11,834 bases of DNA, taken from the NCBI GenBank assembly GCA_020631175.1, contig JAHDHT010000083.1, forward strand, positions 4,785-16,618. The letters are read 5' to 3'. This DNA is from Chitinophagales bacterium (GTDB lineage: Bacteria > Bacteroidota > Bacteroidia > Chitinophagales > JAHDHT01). Made by a program: the position numbers and the translations under genes. Under the pieces are notes generated by a model that worked only from the letters and a program-made list of their open reading frames with translations, had not been told where the DNA came from and did not search any database. Below are positions 7,047-11,834 of the stretch, piece after piece (positions within the stretch are counted from its first letter, which is position 1; every line of letters begins with the position of its first letter).

Positions 7047-8529
7047 TTACTTGTTGTCTGGTTATGTATTCACTTACAATTTGTGCAGACAAGAGGCATA
7101 AAGGAATCCCTCCTCCCGGATGAACACTTCCACCGCAGAAGTATAAATTTTTTACTGTAGTCGAAAAATTCGGATGTCTTAAAAAAGCTGAAAACTTCGA
7201 ATTACTTGAGTTTCCATAAAGCGATCCTCTATGCGAACCGGTGTTTTTTTCAATTAACTCAGGAGTTAAAACAGATTCGCATTCGATATGTGCTTCTATA
7301 TTGGTATTTAAAATTCTATTTATTTTTTGAAGGATGGATGATTTAGTTTTTTTTATTAGATCATCCCAGTTTTGATCAAAGTTTGCAGGACTGTTAATCA
7401 TAACAAACCAATTTTCACAGTTATCCGGTGCATCTTCCGGATTTACTTTGCTACTAATATGAATATAAATTGTAGGGTCGTCGATGATGGTTTTTTTATT
7501 AAATAAATGATCAAATTCTTCTTTATATCGATCAGAAAAAAGAATATTATGAACATCAAGTTCTTTAAACATTTTATTTATACCCCAATAAAAAATTAAA
7601 GCTGAACTAGACTTTTCTTGTTGTAAAACTTTTTTAGGTGCTGATTGCTTTTTCATTAATTTATTGTAGCTGTTAAATACATCTACATTGCTGACAACTA
7701 AATCTGCCGGATAAAAATCTTTTTTTGTTTTTATTCCTTTTACTTCATTGTTTTCGATTACAATTTTTTTCACTTTTGTTTTAAAATGAAATTGAATACC
7801 ATTTTCTTCTGCAAGTTGCTTTAATGCATACGGAATTTGTTTTATTCCTCCTTCCGGAAAATACGCTCCATAATGCATTTCAAGGTGGGGTATTAACGAC
7901 ATTATAGCAGATGTTTTATATGGAGAAGACCCATTATAAGTTGCAAATCGATCAAAGAGTTGAATCAATTTCGGATTTTTAAGGATGTTCTTATTATACT
8001 TATGAAGCTTTTGGTTGATATGCAGTTTGTTCATTTGTGCGACCGCTTTAATTGCGTTTAGCGACAAATAATTTTTCAACTCATGAAGTGAATTTTTTAG
8101 AAACAGTTCTTCGGTAAGATCGAACTTATCTTTAGAAGATTTCAAATATTTTTCAATCTTTGATATCGGAACATTAAAAGTATCAGCAGCTGTTTTTGAG
8201 AAGTTTTCTTTATTTGCTGATGCACTAAAAGTCGTTCCATCCTCCCAGAAATAATTGCATAAAGTATCAAGCCGGCTGTATGTATAATAGTCATGCGGTT
8301 GAGTGTCGAATAATTGGAAAAGGTCATCTACATATTGGGGCATTGTAAAGAGGGAAGGCCCCATATCGAAACGATAGCCTTTGTTTTCAAAGCTATTCAT
8401 TTTGCCTCCAGGATGCCCGGCAGATTCGAAGACTTCTACTTCATAACCCGCATGCCTTAGTCTTAATGCAGTCGCTAATCCGGCTATGCCGGCACCGACT
8501 ACAATCGCTTTTTCTGAAGACCATCCCAT
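7039..8529 (-). CDS. crtD: 1'-hydroxycarotenoid 3',4'-desaturase (CrtD, CrtI-related)
   Basis: FAD-dependent desaturase acting on the psi end after hydration by CruF, adding the C-3',4' double bond. The 496 residues carry GAGIAG at 12-17 (canonical GxGxxG), E35 as the ribose-binding acid, GGKM at 41-44, YRFDMGPSLFTMP soon after, and a C-terminal YFCGGSVHPGGGIPLCLLSA at 463-482. It is clearly paralogous to the CrtI in the same operon but differs in the FDMGPSLFTMP and HPGGGIPL forms, which are those of Bacteroidota CrtD. It is the first gene of the operon. The ATG at 8529 follows a 90-nt spacer; no strong Shine-Dalgarno sequence is visible. It overlaps cruF by 8 nt. A second CrtI-like step with another substrate is the main alternative, judged less likely because of the cruF partner. 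Confidence 0.88.
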   Translation of the reverse strand: MGWSSEKAIVVGAGIAGLATALRLRHAGYEVEVFESAGHPGGKMNSFENKGYRFDMGPSLFTMPQYVDDLFQLFDTQPHDYYTYSRLDTLCNYFWEDGTTFSASANKENFSKTAADTFNVPISKIEKYLKSSKDKFDLTEELFLKNSLHELKNYLSLNAIKAVAQMNKLHINQKLHKYNKNILKNPKLIQLFDRFATYNGSSPYKTSAIMSLIPHLEMHYGAYFPEGGIKQIPYALKQLAEENGIQFHFKTKVKKIVIENNEVKGIKTKKDFYPADLVVSNVDVFNSYNKLMKKQSAPKKVLQQEKSSSALIFYWGINKMFKELDVHNILFSDRYKEEFDHLFNKKTIIDDPTIYIHISSKVNPEDAPDNCENWFVMINSPANFDQNWDDLIKKTKSSILQKINRILNTNIEAHIECESVLTPELIEKNTGSHRGSLYGNSSNSKFSAFLRHPNFSTTVKNLYFCGGSVHPGGGIPLCLLSAQIVSEYITRQQVNV

Positions 8530-8553
8530 TAATTATGCTTTAATGCATATTAA
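8529..8553. promoter_or_regulatory. Imperfect inverted repeat at the crtD translation start
   Basis: The arms TTAATTATGC and GCATATTAA flank a TTTAAT centre and pair with one single-base offset. The repeat touches the crtD start codon. It could be an operator half near the transcription start or a weak hairpin affecting translation. AT richness makes a chance origin possible. Confidence 0.3.
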
Positions 8554-8554
8554 C

Positions 8555-8562
8555 CGAATGTA
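8555..8562 (-). promoter_or_regulatory. Possible -7 element of the carotenoid operon promoter
   Basis: On the minus strand this reads TACATTCG, one mismatch from the Bacteroidota consensus TAnnTTTG, which would place transcription start about 20 nt before the crtD ATG. No good TTG lies 19-21 nt upstream; only a TTC is roughly in place. A weak, possibly activator-dependent promoter is inferred. Confidence 0.3.
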
Positions 8563-8605
8563 AGAACATTTGTTTAGAAAGAACGGAGCTTTTCTGATAA
8601 TCAAT

Positions 8606-8622
8606 TAAACACAATGTGTTTA
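8606..8622. promoter_or_regulatory. Perfect 17-bp palindrome upstream of crtD, candidate operator
   Basis: TAAACACA-A-TGTGTTTA is an exact inverted repeat of 8 bp around a single central A. It overlaps the stop codon of the TerB-like gene (complement of 8620-8622) and lies 77-93 nt before the crtD ATG. It is unlikely to be a terminator: the one-base loop is too small and no T-run follows on the minus strand. A dimeric regulator site controlling the carotenoid operon is the natural reading; the regulator is not encoded in this window. Confidence 0.45.
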
Positions 8623-9078
8623 GCTTTCACCAAAAATTCTCTTTTTTAAATCGAACTTATAAGATTTGAAAAAGTGGGTAAAGAAATTTGCGTGTGCTTT
8701 GAAGATATGCTCTGCAAAACTTTCCTGGCTTTCGATGAATGCATCAGCAAATTCAGGTGATAGTTTAGCTAAGATATTATCTGCTTTTTCGATTTCACTT
8801 CTTAAGTGCGCTATAGCATCATCACTTGATTTTCCTTCCGAAGCAGCAATTGTCGCATTGAAATCTGTTTCAAAGTGATTGGCTACTTCTTCATAGAACT
8901 CCTGTAATACCTCATCGCTTGTATAGGTTCGCATAGAAGCTAGTTTTAAGGCTTCAGACCGCTCTTTTTCATCAATTTTCCCATCATCAGATAATGCTCC
9001 AAGAACAGCTACCTGAGCAATAGATACTCTCAATTGAGATAGTTCGTCGGCACTGATGGAAGAGTATATTTCGTTCAT
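8620..9078 (-). CDS. Small acidic TerB-like domain protein, function unknown
   Basis: A soluble, apparently all-helical protein of 152 residues without signal peptide or membrane segment. Residues 20-60 read IAQVAVLGALSDDGKIDEKE followed by two predicted helices, which resembles the TerB/DjlA-type acidic helical domain, where an alanine-rich helix is followed by a D-x-G-x-[IV]-D-x-x-E loop (D32-G33-K34-I35-D36-E37-K38-E39). Such domains are found in tellurite-resistance and DnaJ-like proteins and probably bind divalent metal; no tellurite operon is seen here. The second half (about 80-150) is a long charged helix region ending in a Phe-rich FKAHANFFTHFFKSYKF-like segment. It is on the same strand as crtD, 90 nt upstream, with no clear terminator between, so read-through into the carotenoid operon is possible. 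The family link is suggestive only. Confidence 0.7.
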   Translation of the reverse strand: MNEIYSSISADELSQLRVSIAQVAVLGALSDDGKIDEKERSEALKLASMRTYTSDEVLQEFYEEVANHFETDFNATIAASEGKSSDDAIAHLRSEIEKADNILAKLSPEFADAFIESQESFAEHIFKAHANFFTHFFKSYKFDLKKRIFGES

Positions 9079-9091
9079 AATTTTCTTTTTG

Positions 9092-9099
9092 CAAATGTA
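9092..9099 (-). promoter_or_regulatory. Likely -7 promoter element of the TerB-like gene
   Basis: The minus strand reads TACATTTG, an exact match to the Bacteroidota TAnnTTTG element, 13 nt before the ATG at 9078. The implied leader is very short (roughly 8-10 nt). No TTG lies at the usual 19-21 nt spacing; the nearest is 11 nt upstream, so the -33 part is poor. Confidence 0.45.
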
Positions 9100-9147
9100 T
9101 GAAAACTTATCAAATGCTTATATATGCCTTGCCTAAAATGATCTAAA

Positions 9148-9168
9148 GTAAAAAGATTGATTTTCAAT
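9148..9168 (-). terminator. Weak candidate terminator after the 500-residue gene
   Basis: On the minus strand ATTGA-AAA-TCAAT forms a 5-bp stem with a 3-nt loop just after the stop at 9172, followed by CTTTTTA. The stem is short and AT-rich, so termination would be inefficient. Confidence 0.3.
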
Positions 9169-9171
9169 GGT

Positions 9172-10674
9172 TTACTGAAGAACACCTAATTTTTTTTGCC
9201 TGTAAATTGTATTTAAATACGACTCTTCTTCGATCTGGCTTTTCAGCCATACTTCAATGTCTATAATCGCAAATTCTTCAAATTCTCTTTTAGCGATTCT
9301 GGATTCATAGTCAGTAAGTAACTGCATGATTTGTTCTTTTCTGAAACCGTATTTATTTACTTTCTTGATAGAGGAAAGAATCCATGCCTCTTGGCTATTT
9401 AGGTAGTTATTCTTCGATAAGAATCTATAGGTATGTTTGATGTAATAAGGTAGCATTAGATCATTACCTAAAGCAATATGATTTAAAATTGTAAGAAATT
9501 TCATTTGAACTAAAATATCTAATCTGAATTGGCTGTATGGTCCTTTCATGTAACATTCAATCCAATCGAGGCTTTTTTCATACTGCTCATATTGATAGTT
9601 TATGCTTGCAAACAGACTTAATAAATAAGCTTCAAATACGGGAGCAAATGGAAATTTTTCTTTTTTATAAAGCTCCTCCAATTCTTCAAGGAGTGCTTTT
9701 TGTCCTTTTAAATCAAGATTGCTTTCAAAAATTTTAAGTGAAATAAGATCACAGGCAAAAAATAACATGTTGTGTTCTTTTGCGATTCCGTCTGCTTTCT
9801 TAATCTTTTGTTTTATACGCTTTAATATATTTTCTTTCTTTTCATAATTTTCGATTATTACTAAGAGATTTACATAAGATGCAAACATCTGTGATGAATT
9901 TTGATTGGCATATTTTTCATTTTCTTCAAAAAGCCTAATATTCTCCAGTAATGGTTCACATGCAAGGCTAAATTGTTTCAATGTTGTTCGATACATAAAC
10001 AATGCTTCATATAAAAATATCAAACTGCTAACTAGTTTAACTTCATTTGTAAGTGCATCAATTTCTTTTATGTCATTTTTAATTTCTTTAATGACTTGTT
10101 CATGTACATGTATTTGGTCACTATATTTAAAATAAAAGCGATAAGCTTTCATGTAAAAAAGATATGCCTTAAAATAGCCAGGCATTTCATTGATAGAATT
10201 TTGTAATTCAACAAAATGCGGGTCGTTTTCGTCCGCTTTATTATAAACCACGTTTAAAAAAGAAGTTTGCATTAAATAAACTACAAAGTGCAATTGCATC
10301 GGAGTATCTCGATATAAATCAACCATTCTAATGGCGCTTTTATAAAACTCATCTCCCATTCCTTTTTTACGGAATAATTTAAACTCTTTTTCAGTTTGAA
10401 CAATGGCTGCAGATAAATCATTGGAAGAAGTAATACTTGTCAGAGTATTGATTACTGCAGTTTCCAGATATATTGATGCTTGTCTAATATCATTATTTGG
10501 CCACTTCTTTTTAATGCCTTTTTCAATAAGAATTTTATCGTAATCATCAGCTTTTTGATAAGCTTTATATAGCGATAAATAAAGCGTTTGATCTTTGGAA
10601 GAATATTGTTTAGTGAAATGAATTTTTTCACTTCTTGTCATTGATTTTATTAAGCGGAATAATCTTAAAGACAT
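9172..10674 (-). CDS. Conserved-looking 500-residue helical-repeat (TPR-like) protein, function unknown
   Basis: I do not recognise a named family. The protein has no signal peptide or membrane segment and is predicted cytoplasmic. It opens with LFRLIKSMTRSEKIHFTKQY (residues 4-23), a 'sit-on-membrane-free' start I associate with a group of uncharacterised Bacteroidota proteins that begin with a similar 'LIKS(L/M)T..EK..F' block. The rest is rich in Leu, Lys, Glu, Tyr and Phe and made of successive amphipathic helices of about 15-20 residues (for example FKAYLFYMKAYRFYFKY near 168-184, and QYEQYEKSLDWIECYMKG near 357-374), consistent with a tetratricopeptide-like solenoid used for protein contacts. 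No catalytic motif is visible. It starts at an ATG with no obvious Shine-Dalgarno sequence, beside a 260-nt divergent region. It is probably its own transcription unit, 93 nt upstream of the TerB-like gene. Confidence 0.8.
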   Translation of the reverse strand: MSLRLFRLIKSMTRSEKIHFTKQYSSKDQTLYLSLYKAYQKADDYDKILIEKGIKKKWPNNDIRQASIYLETAVINTLTSITSSNDLSAAIVQTEKEFKLFRKKGMGDEFYKSAIRMVDLYRDTPMQLHFVVYLMQTSFLNVVYNKADENDPHFVELQNSINEMPGYFKAYLFYMKAYRFYFKYSDQIHVHEQVIKEIKNDIKEIDALTNEVKLVSSLIFLYEALFMYRTTLKQFSLACEPLLENIRLFEENEKYANQNSSQMFASYVNLLVIIENYEKKENILKRIKQKIKKADGIAKEHNMLFFACDLISLKIFESNLDLKGQKALLEELEELYKKEKFPFAPVFEAYLLSLFASINYQYEQYEKSLDWIECYMKGPYSQFRLDILVQMKFLTILNHIALGNDLMLPYYIKHTYRFLSKNNYLNSQEAWILSSIKKVNKYGFRKEQIMQLLTDYESRIAKREFEEFAIIDIEVWLKSQIEEESYLNTIYRQKKLGVLQ

Positions 10675-10934
10675 ATTTAAAGTTAGTCAAAATATGCCAT
10701 AATATTTCAACAGCTTTTTAATTGTAAATAACTTAAAAACAATAAGTTATATATTTTTTTGAATTAAACTCTGTCAACTATTCTTATAAAATTTGACTTG
10801 AACAGCTTTCTTTCCTTATATACTTTTGAATTGTTATTGAATATTACCCATTAGGCGAGAAGAGCTAAGAAATGACCCTAATTTTTTCATAAAACTCTTC
10901 TTCCTGAAATTATTAACTACTAAAATTTATTTTT
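10675..10934. other. 260-nt divergent intergenic region
   Basis: Very AT-rich. It contains one convincing rightward promoter (10798-10828). On the leftward side TATTTTG (minus strand, about 10691-10697) is one base short of a TAnnTTTG element and lacks a well-spaced TTG. AGAAGAG (10858-10864) can pair with CTCTTCT (10895-10901) across a 30-nt loop, inside the predicted 5' leader of the rightward gene. No RNA gene or riboswitch is recognised. Confidence 0.5.
10798..10828 (+). promoter_or_regulatory. Bacteroidota-type promoter for the secreted repeat protein
   Basis: TTG at 10798-10800 and TACTTTTG at 10821-10828 are separated by 20 nt, matching the primary sigma-factor consensus of the phylum (TTG, 19-21 nt, TAnnTTTG). 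Transcription would begin near 10833, leaving a leader of about 100 nt before the ATG at 10935. Confidence 0.65.
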
Positions 10935-11834
10935 ATGAAAACTCGCATTTTTCTAACAGCATTTCTATGCTTTTTTGCAACAGTTCTTTTCCCTCTATTT
11001 TCTTTAGCTCAACAAACAACTATTGAGTATGATTCGGATACTTCACCCTCAATTGGCCCTCAACTATTGATTTTGGAAAAAGGGGATACCGGTAAAGTTG
11101 ATCCCGGAGACGGATGGGCCAGATTATGGTTCCAGAATGATTCGGATCTTAGTAACCGATGGGCATTTTTAGCAAGACCTCACGCCGGTGCTTCCGACAA
11201 TGATACGATTTTGAATAAACCTATTGTAATGGCTTTTAACGCCAGTCAAAAATTTGCAGTAGCCAGTAATGGCGTTGTTCGCATCAACAAAAAATATACG
11301 CTGCCTAATCAAAAAGGTACTGTCGGACAGGTGTTAACAATTGTTGATACGAGTAATCCGAAAAATGCCGTTACCGATTGGGTTGATCTTCCAACAGTTG
11401 GAGGAGGAGGCAGTGCCTCAAACATTATTGATGCTGATATGGATACAGAAGTTTATTTATTGGAAGATGATCAAATGGACACCATTAAATTCCGGGTAAA
11501 TGGAATGATGGCTGCTGAAATGCGCGCTGATCGATCTTCAATTTTTACAAAACTTGATGTGTATGATAACCTGAACGTTAATGGCAACCTTACGGCTGTT
11601 GGTTCATTAAACGCAACTTCAAATCTTAATTCACTTGGCAACTTAAATTTAACCGGTGAGTTAAATAGTGTTGGTGGAAATATTGAAATTGCCGCCGGAG
11701 ATAATTTGAATCTATTAGGTGGTAATCTAAATGTAAGTGGTGCAGCTACAGTAATCGGTACTTCAAATATGGGAGGAAGCGTCACCATAGCTAATGGAGC
11801 AAATCTTGCTTTGAATGGTGGCAATATAAACGTT
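10935..11834 (+). CDS. Secreted tail-fibre/beta-helix-like repeat protein, 3' end cut off by window
   Basis: Open from the ATG at 10935 to the window edge, 300 residues visible, no stop. Residues 1-25 form a clear Sec signal peptide: K2 and R4, a hydrophobic core and a SLA-Q cleavage site after A25. The mature part starts with a domain (about 26-120) containing WARLWFQNDSD and KPIVMAFNASQKFAVASNG, then YTLPNQKGTVGQVLTIVD at 121-138 and a TDWVDLP segment. This arrangement is common in Bacteroidota surface proteins that resemble phage tail fibres and often end in a peptidase S74 intramolecular chaperone or a type IX sorting domain; either would lie beyond the window. From residue 212 onward comes a run of NLNVNG- and LNLTG-type turns. 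There is no enzymatic motif; a structural or adhesive surface role is inferred. A minus-strand open frame at 11471-11824 is a by-product of this biased composition. Confidence 0.82.
   Translation, partial: MKTRIFLTAFLCFFATVLFPLFSLAQQTTIEYDSDTSPSIGPQLLILEKGDTGKVDPGDGWARLWFQNDSDLSNRWAFLARPHAGASDNDTILNKPIVMAFNASQKFAVASNGVVRINKKYTLPNQKGTVGQVLTIVDTSNPKNAVTDWVDLPTVGGGGSASNIIDADMDTEVYLLEDDQMDTIKFRVNGMMAAEMRADRSSIFTKLDVYDNLNVNGNLTAVGSLNATSNLNSLGNLNLTGELNSVGGNIEIAAGDNLNLLGGNLNVSGAATVIGTSNMGGSVTIANGANLALNGGNINV
11568..11834 (+). repeat. Degenerate protein-level repeats (beta-helix-like) in the secreted protein
   Basis: Residues 212-300 are built of irregular 12- to 18-residue units, each with an alternating pattern such as NLNVNGNL, NLNLTGEL, NLNLLGGNLNVSG and NLALNGGNINV. 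The unit end is usually marked by Gly or GlyGly. The DNA copies have diverged, so the periodicity is seen in protein rather than as exact nucleotide repeats. The array continues past the window end. Confidence 0.65.

Noticed and set aside
6938..7123. Plus-strand 61-codon open frame across the crtD/cruF junction
   Set aside because: Antisense to two well-supported genes; no promoter, no recognisable protein.
8142..8327. Minus-strand 61-codon open frame inside crtD
   Set aside because: Out-of-frame shadow of crtD.
8606..8622. Palindrome as terminator of the TerB-like gene
   Set aside because: A one-base loop, an AT-rich stem and no following T-run on the minus strand make an intrinsic terminator unlikely.
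8666..8878. Plus-strand 70-codon open frame antisense to the TerB-like gene
   Set aside because: Shadow of an Ala/Ser/Glu-rich coding sequence; no supporting signals.
9537..10135. Two short plus-strand open frames (9537-9737 and 9905-10135) antisense to the 500-residue gene
   Set aside because: Cysteine- and serine-rich translations typical of antisense frames; no promoter or homology.
11471..11824. Minus-strand open frame of 117 codons opposite the secreted protein
   Set aside because: Pro/Phe/Leu-rich low-complexity translation that mirrors the biased repeat codons of the plus-strand gene, which has a signal peptide and a promoter. There is no independent start signal.

Overview
The window is AT-rich DNA that most likely comes from a member of the Bacteroidota. 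Four things point there: the carotenoid gene set (CruF, a Bacteroidota-style CrtD and a short fatty-acid-hydroxylase-type CrtZ), promoters of the TTG / TAnnTTTG type, weak use of Shine-Dalgarno sequences, and a secreted repeat protein with a 'YTLP..KGTVGQVL' segment typical of surface or tail-fibre-like proteins in that phylum. I cannot resolve a genus. There is no sign of an insertion sequence, phage integrase, CRISPR array, tRNA or rRNA.

Layout. Positions 1-1838 (+) hold the 3' part of an alanine/glycine:cation symporter with an unusually large insert. It ends at a strong bidirectional terminator (about 1837-1872) shared with the convergent carotenoid operon. From 8529 down to 1871 (-) seven tightly packed genes run in the order crtD, cruF, crtY, crtI, crtB, crtZ, idi. 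Most junctions overlap or nearly touch; the one real gap is 80 nt between crtY and crtI. Upstream on the same strand are a small acidic TerB-like protein (8620-9078) and a 500-residue, probably helical-repeat protein of unknown function (9172-10674). A 260-nt divergent region carries a good Bacteroidota-type promoter that drives a rightward gene (10935 to beyond the window end) for a secreted protein with beta-helix-like repeats.

How the genes work together. Idi supplies DMAPP from IPP, CrtB condenses two GGPP to phytoene and CrtI desaturates it toward lycopene. CrtY should cyclise one end to a beta ring and CrtZ hydroxylate that ring at C-3. CruF would hydrate the other psi end (1'-OH) and CrtD desaturate it at C-3',4'. 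The inferred product is a saproxanthin-type monocyclic hydroxycarotenoid, with zeaxanthin as an alternative if both ends are cyclised. No GGPP synthase (crtE), ketolase (crtW), 2'-hydroxylase or MerR-type light regulator is present in the window. A perfect 17-bp palindrome about 80-90 nt upstream of crtD is the best candidate control site.
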